Positions 55,417 to 64,000 of a DNA stretch of 64,000 bases are shown piece by piece (positions within the stretch are counted from its first letter, which is position 1; each line of letters starts with the position of its first letter). The translations under genes and the position numbers were made by a program. The notes beneath the pieces were generated by a model that was not told the DNA's origin, did not search any database, and saw only the letters and a list, made by a program, of their open reading frames with translations. This DNA is from Psychrobacter sp. P11F6 (GTDB lineage Bacteria; Pseudomonadota; Gammaproteobacteria; Pseudomonadales; Moraxellaceae): contig NZ_CM003594.1 of the NCBI RefSeq assembly GCF_001435295.1, positions 3,244,574-3,308,573 of the forward strand. The letters run 5' to 3'.

Positions 55417-55604
55417 GACATCTCACTTATGGCAATTAAAAGAAGGTAAATAGGATAAATATCGACGGTAATGACAGTGATTGTACCGTGCATGAGCAAA
55501 CTTTGGTTAAAAGCATAATAATCTTGCGAAAACCTGCCTGAGATGGCGGTGATTTTGCTAGACTAGCGCTTATAGAATGAATTGATTATAAGGTGAAAGA
55601 CCCT

Positions 55605-56387
55605 ATGTTAGCAAAGCGTATCATTCCTTGTTTGGACGTTGATAATGGCCGTGTGGTCAAAGGTGTACAGTTTGTCGATATTAAAGATGCAGGAGACCCT
55701 GTTGAAGTAGCGAAACGCTACAACGAACAAGGCGCTGATGAAATTACTTTTTTGGATATTACCGCAACCAATGATGAGCGTGATACCACCTATCATACCG
55801 TTGAGCGTATGGCAGAAACGGTATTTGTGCCATTAACCGTTGGCGGCGGCGTGCGTAAAATCGCTGATATCCGCAATCTATTGAATGCGGGTGCGGATAA
55901 AGTAGCGATCAATTCTGCAGCGGTATTTACCCCTGAGTTCGTTGGTGAAGCGGCGCAGAAATTTGGTAACCAATGTATCGTCGTGGCGATCGATGCCAAG
56001 CGCGTCGCTGATATCAATGTCGATGGTATTGTTGTACCTCGTTGGGAAATTTTCACCCATGGTGGTCGCAAACCAACGGGGATTGATGCGGTGGCTTGGG
56101 CGAGCAAAATGGCTGAGCTTGGCGCTGGTGAATTACTGGTCACCTCGATGGATGGTGATGGCACCAAAAAAGGCTATGATCTGGCATTAATGAAGCAAAT
56201 TACTAACCGCGTCAATGTGCCCGTTATTGCTTCAGGCGGCGTCGGCAATTTGCAACATTTAGCTGAAGGCGTATTAGAAGGCGGCGTCGATGCCGTCCTT
56301 GCTGCCAGCATCTTCCATTTTGGTGAGTATACGGTTCAAGAAGCCAAAGCATATATGGCAGCGCAAGGCATACAAATGCGTCTATAG
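55605..56387 (+). CDS. hisF: Imidazole glycerol phosphate synthase cyclase subunit
   Basis: The protein has 260 residues from the ATG at 55605, which gives the usual [16 protein letters not shown] four codons before it was not used. Asp11 in CLDV and the Asp in VAIDAKR are the catalytic pair. [12 protein letters not shown] and AASIFHF bind phosphate. It makes the imidazole ring of histidine with HisH, which is not in the window. Confidence 0.95.
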   Translation: MLAKRIIPCLDVDNGRVVKGVQFVDIKDAGDPVEVAKRYNEQGADEITFLDITATNDERDTTYHTVERMAETVFVPLTVGGGVRKIADIRNLLNAGADKVAINSAAVFTPEFVGEAAQKFGNQCIVVAIDAKRVADINVDGIVVPRWEIFTHGGRKPTGIDAVAWASKMAELGAGELLVTSMDGDGTKKGYDLALMKQITNRVNVPVIASGGVGNLQHLAEGVLEGGVDAVLAASIFHFGEYTVQEAKAYMAAQGIQMRL

Positions 56388-56563
56388 TAGGCTCGTAAAG
56401 TACAAATAAAACAGAAAAAAATGTTATCATAGCGCTAACCACTTATTTTCGTTCATTTAACTGATTATCTAACGGATAATAAGCCATTTGAACCTAGCGA
56501 TATATTTAGCGCATTATTTATTCCTACATTTTAATTAAAAGCCCATTCGGCAAAGGATTTTTT

Positions 56564-57085
56564 ATGTCAAATCTACAACAGCAGCGCAATGACGTGACTC
56601 ACATCGATGGTAATTTACATCAAAACAAAGATGTTCGTATTGGTATCGTCGTCGGTCGTTTTAATGGTTTTGTGGTTGAATCATTGGTAGATGGCGCAAT
56701 TGATGCGCTACTACGTCACGGTGTATTGGGTAGCAACATCACCGTAATCCGTGTACCTGGTGCTTTTGAATTGCCATTGGTTGCCCAACGTGCCGCTGAG
56801 TCTGATCGCTTTGACGCCATCGTTGCTTTAGGTGCGATTATCCGTGGTAGCACGCCGCATTTTGATTTCGTTGCAAGCGAATCTGCAAAAGGCTTAAGCG
56901 CGGTAGCTATGGACTACAATATCCCAGTTGCCAATGGCGTACTGACGACTGACAGCATTGAGCAAGCGATTGAGCGTGCTGGCACGAAAGCGGGTAACAA
57001 AGGCTCAGAAGCGGCAATGGTTGTACTAGAAATGCTTGCGGTACTATCACAGTTAGATATTGAAGATGACAGTGAAGACGCTTAA
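56564..57085 (+). CDS. ribH: 6,7-dimethyl-8-ribityllumazine synthase
   Basis: The protein has 173 residues. Conserved motifs are [47 protein letters not shown] and [12 protein letters not shown]. It makes the penultimate intermediate of riboflavin. It leads a run with nusB, thiL and pgpA, an order common in proteobacteria. No FMN riboswitch is visible in the 176-base upstream gap. Confidence 0.95.
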   Translation: MSNLQQQRNDVTHIDGNLHQNKDVRIGIVVGRFNGFVVESLVDGAIDALLRHGVLGSNITVIRVPGAFELPLVAQRAAESDRFDAIVALGAIIRGSTPHFDFVASESAKGLSAVAMDYNIPVANGVLTTDSIEQAIERAGTKAGNKGSEAAMVVLEMLAVLSQLDIEDDSEDA

Positions 57086-57124
57086 TCAAGCCATCATTTG
57101 ATAGGCTGTTTGTTATTTAATGAG

Positions 57125-57169
57125 CGCTGTGGTTCTTATGAGCTTTCGTTTTTATCGAGAGCCACAGCG
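57125..57169 (+). other. Long stem-loop between ribH and nusB
   Basis: CGCTGTGG and CCACAGCG pair at the base, with an inner CTTTCG/CGAGAG pair. There is no T-tract, so it is not a normal terminator. It may stabilise the upstream transcript or attenuate transcription. Confidence 0.4.
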
Positions 57170-57307
57170 TCAGTGTTACAAAAACTGTTACCAAGTACGC
57201 TACAAAACTTGACTGGCAAAGCCTGCCAGCTAACTACTATTTAACATTTTATTTTAAAACTCTTATCTTAAAAACTTTTTATCTTAGCAACTAGGTATAG
57301 ACCCCCT

Positions 57308-58180
57308 ATGACTGACCAACTCAAGCGCGCTATCAGCGCTGCGAAAACCGCCCAAACCAATGATAAACAAGCTGAAGCCACGCGCATCGCGAGCAGCAGT
57401 GCGGGTGATCAAATCTTCGATATGAGTGAGTCTTCTTACAAGACCAGTCACACTGCTATCCGTAAAGCACGACGCTTTGCGATGCAAGGTCTATACGAAT
57501 GGCTCGTCACTGACCGCCGCTTCGATATCGATGGTAAGCTTGGCTGGAAAGACAATGCCCCACACGATATCGCCGCTCGTACCCGCGCGACCAATGCCAT
57601 GCATACCGTACATATTGGCTATTATCATGAAATGATGCGTGACATCCCAGAGCAGATCGAGGCGCTAGATATCCTTATCTCTCAGCATCTTGACCGTGAA
57701 ATCGATAAATTGGACACCGTCGAACACGCTATTCTTTTGATTGGTGCTTACGAGCTACAAAACCGCTTAGAAATTCCTTATAAAGTGGTACTTGACGAAG
57801 CGATGAAGCTGAATAATCACTTTGGCGCTACTGACGCGCATAAATTGATTAATGCCGTCCTTGATAAAATGGCAGTTGAGCTACGTGCTATTGAAGTAGA
57901 AGCAGATAGCAAAGCCAATTTACGCACCTCACAAAAAGCGACTGCTAAACCTGTAATAAAAGCGGATACCAATGCAGAAAATAATGCCGATATAGAAGAT
58001 AGTGCTGATACAGCTGCCATTGAAGAAAAATCAACTACTTCAAACAAGCCTCGTATTAGCGCCAATAATGCTACCGTCAAACGCAATAGCGCTAGTAAGG
58101 CTACTGCCAATATTAGTGACTTTAAAGCGAGCAAAAAAGCGATTGAAACAGACCGCACTGATGCAGACAGCAAAGACTAA
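57308..58180 (+). CDS. nusB: Transcription antitermination protein NusB, extended form
   Basis: The protein has 290 residues. The NusB domain is at about 50-195: [33 protein letters not shown] and [33 protein letters not shown]. Usual length is about 140. There are about 50 extra residues before it and a low-complexity alanine-, threonine- and lysine-rich tail of about 90. It binds boxA RNA with NusE. It is adjacent to thiL by two bases. Confidence 0.92.
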   Translation: MTDQLKRAISAAKTAQTNDKQAEATRIASSSAGDQIFDMSESSYKTSHTAIRKARRFAMQGLYEWLVTDRRFDIDGKLGWKDNAPHDIAARTRATNAMHTVHIGYYHEMMRDIPEQIEALDILISQHLDREIDKLDTVEHAILLIGAYELQNRLEIPYKVVLDEAMKLNNHFGATDAHKLINAVLDKMAVELRAIEVEADSKANLRTSQKATAKPVIKADTNAENNADIEDSADTAAIEEKSTTSNKPRISANNATVKRNSASKATANISDFKASKKAIETDRTDADSKD

Positions 58181-58182
58181 TC

Positions 58183-59223
58183 ATGAATGAGTTTGAGCTG
58201 ATTGAGCGTATATTCTCCCAAATACAAGCTGCGCAGTCATTGTCTAGCAGTGTCGACAAAGACAGTGTTGAAAAAGGCATTGGTGATGATGCCGCGGTGA
58301 TGAGCTTGCCTGCAGGCGCGCGCTTGGTCAGCTGTATTGATACGCTGGTTCAAGGTCGACACTTTAGCGCCGATTGGGAGCAAGTAAATAAGCTTGCATT
58401 TACCATCGGTTATAAAGCCGTGGCAGTGAACGTCTCAGATATTGCGGCTATGGGTGCAACTCCACATAGTATTCTATTGGCGTTAGCTTTGCCTGAGCGC
58501 TTGGCAAATGAGCGCTGGTTAAGTGAATTTGCTAAAGGCTTATTCCATGCTTGCCAGCTATTTGGGGTGACGCTGATTGGTGGTGATACCACGCGCAGCG
58601 ACAATTTAGTTCTGAGTGTCAGCGCGCAAGGGTTACTCACCAAAGAGACGCCAGCCGTCTACCGTTCAGGCGCGCAAGTTGGCGACAAACTTTATGTCTC
58701 AGGCACGCTTGGCGATGCCGCTTATGCGCTACAGCATCCTGATACTGCTATCGGTATTGAGCTTACGCATCGTCTACATATGCCAACGCCGCGTATTGCA
58801 CTGGGTGCAGCATTGGCAAAAATTGGTGCGACTGCGATGATAGATATCTCTGATGGTCTGTATCAAGACATTGGACATATCTGCCAACAAAGCAGCGTTA
58901 GTATGCGCATTCATCTCGATCAGCTACCTACTAGCAAAGCATTGGCAAACGCTGAGTTAACCGAGCGCTTGTTGTGCCAGCTGGCTGGCGGTGATGATTA
59001 TGAATTGGCTTTTACTTTGCCTGCTCATATTGAACCACCTATTAATGACAGTAGCAACACGCCTGTTACCTGTATCGGCGAAGTCATAGCCGTAAACAAT
59101 CCAGATGCTACCAAAAATTTACGACCAGAGCTTTTTTATCAAGGACAGCCCATCACACCTACCCATCCCGCCCCCTTTACCACTTGGCCCAATCTGACGG
59201 GTTACCAACATTTTGCAGGTTAA
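58183..59223 (+). CDS. thiL: Thiamine-monophosphate kinase
   Basis: The protein has 346 residues. GIGDDAAVM, CIDTLVQGRHF, KAVAVNVSDIAAMGA and GGDTTRS are the conserved metal and ATP motifs. It makes thiamine diphosphate, the coenzyme. It is tightly placed between nusB and pgpA. Confidence 0.94.
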   Translation: MNEFELIERIFSQIQAAQSLSSSVDKDSVEKGIGDDAAVMSLPAGARLVSCIDTLVQGRHFSADWEQVNKLAFTIGYKAVAVNVSDIAAMGATPHSILLALALPERLANERWLSEFAKGLFHACQLFGVTLIGGDTTRSDNLVLSVSAQGLLTKETPAVYRSGAQVGDKLYVSGTLGDAAYALQHPDTAIGIELTHRLHMPTPRIALGAALAKIGATAMIDISDGLYQDIGHICQQSSVSMRIHLDQLPTSKALANAELTERLLCQLAGGDDYELAFTLPAHIEPPINDSSNTPVTCIGEVIAVNNPDATKNLRPELFYQGQPITPTHPAPFTTWPNLTGYQHFAG

Positions 59224-59226
59224 CCC

Positions 59227-59805
59227 ATGATTGATCACAACCTATCTAAGCCTGATATCCGTAAAGCCAATAATTGCCCGCCGCTACCCGCCAATGCCAA
59301 TATGCTTGACCGCGTAGTTTATTGGCTTGGGTTGGGTTTAGGTAGTGGTCTGCCTCGCCGTGCACCCGGTACTTGGGGCACGATTGGTGGCTTAATCGTC
59401 GCGATACCATTGCTAAGCTTAGGATTCGTACCATTTTTGATTATTACCATTCTCTCTTGTGTGATTGGTAGTTGGATATGCGGTCGTACCTCAGAGCTAA
59501 TGGGTGGTCATGATAACCCGCATATCGTCTGGGATGAATGGGCAGGCATGTGGCTTACCCTACTGCCGCTATCTTATATGGGTATCGCTGACGGTAATTT
59601 TTGGCAAAATATCGCTCAAACCTCTTCTATTGTTGCCATTATTATCGCCTTTATATTGTTCCGCTTTTTTGACATTATTAAGCCACCACCGATTGGCTGG
59701 GCAGATAAAAAAGTCGCGGGCGGCCTAGGTATCATGCTTGATGACATCATCGCAGGGGTCATGGCAGCAGCCGTCTGGATCATTATTTATACCACCATCC
59801 TTTAG
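59227..59805 (+). CDS. pgpA: Phosphatidylglycerophosphatase A
   Basis: The protein has 192 residues. GLGSGLPRRAPGTWGTIGG and IVWDEWAGMWL are family signatures, and there are three or four membrane helices. It removes phosphate from phosphatidylglycerophosphate and feeds the substrate of the cardiolipin synthase at 29.8 kb. It starts three bases after the thiL stop. Confidence 0.93.
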   Translation: MIDHNLSKPDIRKANNCPPLPANANMLDRVVYWLGLGLGSGLPRRAPGTWGTIGGLIVAIPLLSLGFVPFLIITILSCVIGSWICGRTSELMGGHDNPHIVWDEWAGMWLTLLPLSYMGIADGNFWQNIAQTSSIVAIIIAFILFRFFDIIKPPPIGWADKKVAGGLGIMLDDIIAGVMAAAVWIIIYTTIL

Positions 59806-60063
59806 CTGTTAAATTAGCCTCGCTTTTATATAAGCGACGGTCTTTGATAACCGATTGTCGTTTATAGTCCATCGTTTTTTTTGACTCGTCCACTTTTTTA
59901 GTAATGCGTTTGTGACGATAGACAATTTATCAGCAAGCTACCAGTAAATGGTAAGCCCATGACAAGCAACGTAAGTTACAAAGATGTCACGACATAGCGT
60001 TTTAGTTAAATGACGGTTTGCGTTATAATTTGAAATTATATTTTGTTACATTTGTAGGCTATT

Positions 60064-61446
60064 ATGACAACTCCCCTCTCGGTAATCATCCTCGCTGCCG
60101 GCAAAGGCACGCGTATGCAGTCGGCTAAGCCAAAAGTGCTACAGACATTGGCTGGTAAGTCGTTATTGGGTCATGTCCTTGATACGTGTCATCAATTAAC
60201 GGTTGACGACACTATTATTGTTCATGGTTTTGGTGGCGAGCAAGTCCAAGCAGATATCAATGCTCAATATGCGCATCTGCCTATTACTTGGGTTGCTCAG
60301 ACTGAGCAATTAGGTACTGGACATGCGGTTAAAGTGACCCTGTCGGAATTACCCAAAGAAGGGCAAAGCCTGATTCTCTATGGTGATGTGCCATTAGTCA
60401 GCTGCCAGACATTAGCAACGCTACAAGCGGCTAACACCGAGGGCATGTCGATGTTGACGTTGACCGTAGACAATCCTTTTGGTCTCGGTCGTATCAAACG
60501 TGACAAAGACGGCAACATCGAAGCCATCGTCGAGCAAAAAGATGCCAGCGCCGATGAGCAAAAAATCCAAGAGATTAATAGCGGTATTTACTGCGTCGAT
60601 AATGCGTTATTACATAAATACCTGCCAAAGCTGTCTAATGACAATGCGCAGCAAGAATATTATCTAACGGATATCGTCAAAATGGCGGTCGCCGAAGGCA
60701 TTAATATTGTCGCGATTGAGCCTGAGCATACCTTTGAGATTGAAGGTGTCAATAACCGCCAACAGCTCGCTAGCTTAGAGCGCACTTGGCAAGGCAAACT
60801 GGTTGCCGATTTACAAGAAGCGGGCGTGCAGTTTGCTGACCCCACTCGCGTTGATATTCGCGGCACCTTAACTGCGGGTCAAGATGTGTTTGTCGATGTG
60901 GGTGTGGTATTCGAGGGTGATTGTGTCTTAGGTGACAATGTTTATATCGAAGCGGGCTGTGTCATCAAAAACGCCCACATTGGTAATGCCTGCCACATAA
61001 AACCTTATTGCGTGATTGATCGCGCTGAGATTGGGGCAGGTGTTGATGTTGGTCCTTTCGCCCATTTGCGTCCTGAAACCGTACTGTCTGATAACAGTAA
61101 AGTTGGTAATTTCGTCGAGATTAAAAAATCAACGGTCGGTCATGGTAGCAAGGTTAATCACTTGAGTTATATCGGTGATGCGACCATTGGTACAGATGTC
61201 AATGTCGGTGCAGGCGTCATTACTTGTAATTATGATGGTGTCAATAAATCACAAACCATTATTGAAGACAATGCCTTCATTGGTTCGAACTCAAGTTTAG
61301 TGGCACCTGTGACTATTGGTGATACCGCTACGGTTGCCGCAGGTTCAGTGATTACTAAAGACGTCGACAGTAAAGCATTAGCCTTTGGACGGGCACGACA
61401 AACTCAGAAAAACGACTTTCAGCGCCCGACCAAAAAGTCAAAATAG
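60064..61446 (+). CDS. glmU: Bifunctional UDP-GlcNAc pyrophosphorylase / GlcN-1-P acetyltransferase
   Basis: The protein has 460 residues. The N-terminal uridyltransferase has LAAGKGTRMQSAKPKVL and LYGDVPL. A left-handed beta-helix follows with hexapeptide repeats (IGNACHIKPYCVIDRAEIGAG) and the acetyltransferase site GNFVEIKKSTVG. It makes UDP-GlcNAc for peptidoglycan. It precedes glmS by 247 bases, the usual order. Confidence 0.96.
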   Translation: MTTPLSVIILAAGKGTRMQSAKPKVLQTLAGKSLLGHVLDTCHQLTVDDTIIVHGFGGEQVQADINAQYAHLPITWVAQTEQLGTGHAVKVTLSELPKEGQSLILYGDVPLVSCQTLATLQAANTEGMSMLTLTVDNPFGLGRIKRDKDGNIEAIVEQKDASADEQKIQEINSGIYCVDNALLHKYLPKLSNDNAQQEYYLTDIVKMAVAEGINIVAIEPEHTFEIEGVNNRQQLASLERTWQGKLVADLQEAGVQFADPTRVDIRGTLTAGQDVFVDVGVVFEGDCVLGDNVYIEAGCVIKNAHIGNACHIKPYCVIDRAEIGAGVDVGPFAHLRPETVLSDNSKVGNFVEIKKSTVGHGSKVNHLSYIGDATIGTDVNVGAGVITCNYDGVNKSQTIIEDNAFIGSNSSLVAPVTIGDTATVAAGSVITKDVDSKALAFGRARQTQKNDFQRPTKKSK

Positions 61447-61693
61447 CAATGGTCAATCACAAGCATTTTTAACAGTATGTATTGAAGTAATACTAAGCAG
61501 CATGACAATTTTTGTGATGCTGCTTCCTTATATTTATAACGTCAAAATTGTTAGTATAAAAGCTCTGCCAGTATGGACTTCTATTATTTATTGACTGAAC
61601 ATTATCGCCTCTCAAAGCATTTGAGCGGTTAAGCATTGAAACATTGAAGCCTTTAAAAATCAAAACATGAAACATCGAATTTAAGGAATAGTT

Positions 61694-63538
61694 ATGTGTG
61701 GAATCGTTGGAGCAGTCGCTGAGCGTAATATCGCTAGTATCTTACTTGAGGGTCTTAAGCGTCTAGAATACCGTGGTTATGATTCTGCCGGTCTGACCGT
61801 CATTCGTGATGGCGAACTCCATCGCGAGCGCCAAGTGGGTAAAGTGCAAGCATTGGTCGATGCTGTGGCAGTTAATCCTGAATTTTTCGATGGTCATATT
61901 GGTATTGCGCATACACGTTGGGCCACCCATGGCGAGCCGGCACAGCGTAATGCCCATCCGCATGTATCGGGCAAGATTGCTGTGGTACATAATGGTATCG
62001 TTGAAAACTATGCCGAGTTAAAAGAAGAATTGATTGCTAAAGGTTACGTATTTACGTCGCAGACCGATACCGAAGTCGTCGCCCATCTAATCAATGATAT
62101 CTACAAAACAACGCCTGATTTACTAGAAGCGGTTCGTGCCGTTATTCCGTTATTACATGGCGCATTTGCCCTTGGTATTTTGCATATCGACTGCCCAGAA
62201 GAGCTGATTACTGTTCGTTTGGGCTCTCCACTGGTGATTGGTGTGGGTATCGGTGAGAATTTTATTGCTTCTGATCAATTAGCCCTACTACCGGTCACCA
62301 ATCGCTTTATGTACTTAGAAGAAGGTGATATCGCCAAATTGACGCGCAGTAGCATTCAGGTTTATGCCGATGGTGTCGAAGTAAAACGTCAGATACATGA
62401 AATTGATGCGGCACAGCACAATGCGGATAAAGGTGAGTTTAAGCATTATATGCTCAAGGAAATCTATGAGCAGCCAGACGCGGTTGCCCGTACTGTTGAG
62501 ATGGCTGTAGATAGCGATGAGCCGTCTAAACTGCGCGATGATTTTTTACAGCGTCATGAAGCGCAATTAAAAGGCATTAAGCATGTCCAAGTCATCGCTT
62601 GTGGTACCAGTTACCACTCAGGCTTGGTCGCAAAATATTGGTTTGAGAGCTTGATTCGTGTGCCTTGTTCCGTTGAAGTCGCTAGTGAATTTCGCTATCG
62701 CAATCCTGTTGTCATCGACAACACACTCGTCATTTGTATTTCTCAATCTGGCGAAACGGCAGACACGTTATCGGCGCTACGTGATATTCAAAAGCACACG
62801 CCAGCAGGTCTAGTTAGCTTAGCATTATGCAACGTACCGACATCGTCTTTGGTACGTGAGACGGATATCTTTTTACCAACGCTTGCTGGTCCCGAGATTG
62901 GTGTTGCTTCTACCAAAGCATTCACCACTCAGCTCGCCGCTTTAATGCTATTGGTCTTAAAAGTGGGTGTCGTTCAGGAGCGCATGACTGGCGAAAACCT
63001 GAGTACCTTGCTTGGTAAATTGCAAGAGCTACGTGGTCAACTACATGCCAGCTTAAACCTCGATGCGCCTATCAAAGCCATGAGTGAGCATTTTGAGTAT
63101 AAAAAGAGCTGCCTGTTCTTAGGTCGTGGTTTGCAGTTTCCAATAGCGCTAGAAGGCGCGTTAAAGCTGAAAGAAATCTCTTATATCCACGCTGAAGGTT
63201 ATGCGGCAGGCGAGCTGAAACACGGTCCATTGGCCTTGGTCGATAAAGACATGCCCATCGTCGTACTAGCGCCAAAAGACAGCATGTTTGATAAGCTGAA
63301 AGCCAATATGCAAGAGGTACACGCGCGTCATGGTGAGCTGTTCGTTTTTGCCAGCGAATCTAGTCAAATGGTCGCAGAAGACAGATTACATGTGGTCTAT
63401 GTGCCCGATGTTTGTGAAACGCTTGCCCCTATCGTCTATAGCGTACCCGTACAGCTGTTGTCATATCATGTCGCCGTAATGCGCGGTACAGACGTCGATC
63501 AGCCGCGTAACCTTGCTAAATCAGTGACTGTTGAGTAA
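61694..63538 (+). CDS. glmS: Glutamine-fructose-6-phosphate aminotransferase (isomerizing)
   Basis: The protein has 614 residues. Cys2 in MCGIVGAVAE is the glutaminase nucleophile. The isomerase half has ACGTSYHSG and SQSGETADTLSAL. The C-terminus DVDQPRNLAKSVTVE is the conserved sequence whose DNA is the recognition site for TnsD/TniQ-type Tn7 targeting. It makes glucosamine-6-phosphate. The Tn7-like element inserted downstream leaves the gene intact and supplies a terminator. A possible short leader lies in the 247-base gap before it. Confidence 0.96.
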   Translation: MCGIVGAVAERNIASILLEGLKRLEYRGYDSAGLTVIRDGELHRERQVGKVQALVDAVAVNPEFFDGHIGIAHTRWATHGEPAQRNAHPHVSGKIAVVHNGIVENYAELKEELIAKGYVFTSQTDTEVVAHLINDIYKTTPDLLEAVRAVIPLLHGAFALGILHIDCPEELITVRLGSPLVIGVGIGENFIASDQLALLPVTNRFMYLEEGDIAKLTRSSIQVYADGVEVKRQIHEIDAAQHNADKGEFKHYMLKEIYEQPDAVARTVEMAVDSDEPSKLRDDFLQRHEAQLKGIKHVQVIACGTSYHSGLVAKYWFESLIRVPCSVEVASEFRYRNPVVIDNTLVICISQSGETADTLSALRDIQKHTPAGLVSLALCNVPTSSLVRETDIFLPTLAGPEIGVASTKAFTTQLAALMLLVLKVGVVQERMTGENLSTLLGKLQELRGQLHASLNLDAPIKAMSEHFEYKKSCLFLGRGLQFPIALEGALKLKEISYIHAEGYAAGELKHGPLALVDKDMPIVVLAPKDSMFDKLKANMQEVHARHGELFVFASESSQMVAEDRLHVVYVPDVCETLAPIVYSVPVQLLSYHVAVMRGTDVDQPRNLAKSVTVE

Positions 63539-63558
63539 TATAAGTATTTGATTTTATT

Positions 63559-63563
63559 ATCAA
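63559..63563. repeat. Predicted 5-bp target duplication of the Tn7-like element
   Basis: ATCAA lies directly before the element's TGT end and would be repeated beyond the far end, which is not in the window. Confidence 0.45.
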
Positions 63564-63570
63564 TGTACGC

Positions 63571-63630
63571 GAGTAATAAAGTATCATACTAAGTAATAAA
63601 GATTCATACTGAGTAATAAAGTATCATACT
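63571..63630 (+). repeat. Three tandem 20-bp TnsB-type binding sites
   Basis: GAGTAATAAAGTATCATACT occurs at 63571-63590 and 63611-63630, and a variant with four changes at 63591-63610. They resemble Tn7 end repeats such as GACAATAAAGTCTTAAACT. Tn7's right end has four overlapping sites; here three abut exactly. Confidence 0.85.
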
Positions 63631-63647
63631 GTTGACTCCGCTATTAC

Positions 63648-63686
63648 CCCCTGCTAAAGTTTATATAACTTTAGCAGGGGTTTTTT
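63648..63686 (+). terminator. Intrinsic terminator inside the transposon end
   Basis: CCCCTGCTAAAGTT and AACTTTAGCAGGGG form a perfect 14-bp stem with a 5-base loop. Six T residues follow and then the tnsA ATG. It would end glmS transcription. The AGGGG of the right arm is also the only ribosome site for tnsA. Confidence 0.85.
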
Positions 63687-64000
63687 ATGCTTTCAAAAAA
63701 ACAAGAAAAGTGGCTTAAAGAAGGTAGAGGTCAGGGGGAGTTTGCCGAGTACAAACCTTGGATAAAAATATCTGATATATCGTCGTCAGGTCGCTCCCAT
63801 AGGGTTTTCGGTCACAAAACAAGACGTACTCACCATTTAATGTCTGATTTAGAGCTAGCAACATTTCTATTTCTTGAATGGAGTCAAGAAATAATAGATA
63901 TTCGAGAGCAATTTCCTCTTAAATTTGATGAAACCCTTCAGATTGCAGAGAATATGCAAGTAAAGCATCCTGCTATTAGAGGCAATACTCATGTTATGAC
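63687..64000 (+). CDS. tnsA: Tn7-like transposase endonuclease subunit TnsA, N-terminal part
   Basis: The first 104 residues are visible. EGRGQG, SSSGRSHRVFGHKT and HHLMSDLELATFLFLEW match Tn7 TnsA. Glu56 in DLELA is the equivalent of catalytic Glu63 in Tn7. IIDIREQFPL follows. The remaining Asp and Lys of the nuclease centre lie just past the window. TnsA cuts the 5' ends of the transposon and, with TnsB, makes cut-and-paste transposition possible. The start ATG at 63687 is close behind the terminator T-run. Confidence 0.93.
   Translation, partial: MLSKKQEKWLKEGRGQGEFAEYKPWIKISDISSSGRSHRVFGHKTRRTHHLMSDLELATFLFLEWSQEIIDIREQFPLKFDETLQIAENMQVKHPAIRGNTHVM

Larger units (their letters stand above)
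63564..64000 (+). mobile_element. Tn7-like transposon, right end and first gene (continues beyond the window)
   Basis: The end TGTACGCGAGTAATAAAG resembles the Tn7 terminus. It begins 25 bases after the glmS stop, the classical attTn7 position. Three 20-bp repeats and tnsA follow, in the orientation expected with the tns genes near the glmS-proximal right end. The left end, the other tns genes and the cargo are outside the window. Confidence 0.88.

Noticed and set aside
56388..56563. FMN riboswitch upstream of ribH
   Set aside because: The gap is short and AT-rich, and no conserved RFN-type helices are recognisable.
57125..57169. Terminator between ribH and nusB
   Set aside because: The stem has a large interior loop and no T-run. 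It was kept only as an unclassified structure.

Overview
The window looks like a chromosomal segment of a gammaproteobacterium of the Moraxellaceae, most likely Psychrobacter. This is inferred from remembered protein similarity, moderate GC, and a short dcw cluster (rsmH-ftsL-ftsI-murE-murF-mraY) that ends at mraY. No database search was possible. Two mobile elements frame a block of ordinary chromosome.

Region 1 (1 to about 20.08 kb) is an integrated genomic island. It opens with the last 88 residues of a tyrosine integrase. It continues with a 407-residue protein of unknown role, an HUH-type (Inovirus Gp2 / YagK-YfjJ) replication protein, a small zinc-ribbon protein, a DUF932 protein, a YqaJ/lambda-exonuclease-like nuclease, a Gp3/RDF-like protein and an AlpA-type regulator. 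Nearly every gene in this run is followed by its own intrinsic terminator. The cargo is defensive: an AlbA_2/RecG-like ATPase, a two-gene module with the layout of lambda RexA/RexB (cytosolic 311 aa protein plus four-helix membrane protein; Kiwa is the alternative), and a type I restriction-modification operon (hsdM, rhuM, hsdS, hsdR). A piece resembling the 3' end of a serine tRNA gene at about 20,060-20,077 is a candidate right attachment site.

Region 2 (20.2-28.8 kb) is a LysR-controlled catabolic and transport cluster: RidA, aldehyde dehydrogenase, M19 dipeptidase, BCCT transporter and two proteins of unknown function. It probably handles a quaternary amine or related osmolyte. A LysR-type palindrome sits in the divergent promoter region.

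Region 3 (28.8-43.2 kb) holds a YdcF protein, cardiolipin synthase, RlmA, the peptidoglycan/division (dcw) cluster and gltX. A 170-bp MITE-like element with TA flanks sits between murE and murF. A lone related end lies between cls and rlmA.

Region 4 (43.2-55.5 kb) has tRNA-Ala(GGC), tRNA-Glu(TTC), a secreted SH3b protein, a LysE exporter, a HEPN/zinc-ribbon protein, aconitase AcnA, a DUF457 membrane protein, YchJ, an ABC-type ATPase/PIN nuclease pair whose nuclease is broken by a one-base frameshift, a YafJ-type amidotransferase, a DUF2007 protein and a homoserine-kinase-like phosphotransferase.

Region 5 (55.6-63.5 kb) is housekeeping: hisF, ribH-nusB-thiL-pgpA, glmU and glmS.

Region 6 (63,564 to the end) is the right end of a Tn7-like transposon 25 bp past the glmS stop. 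It has three tandem 20-bp TnsB-type sites, a terminator hairpin and the start of tnsA. The rest lies outside the window.
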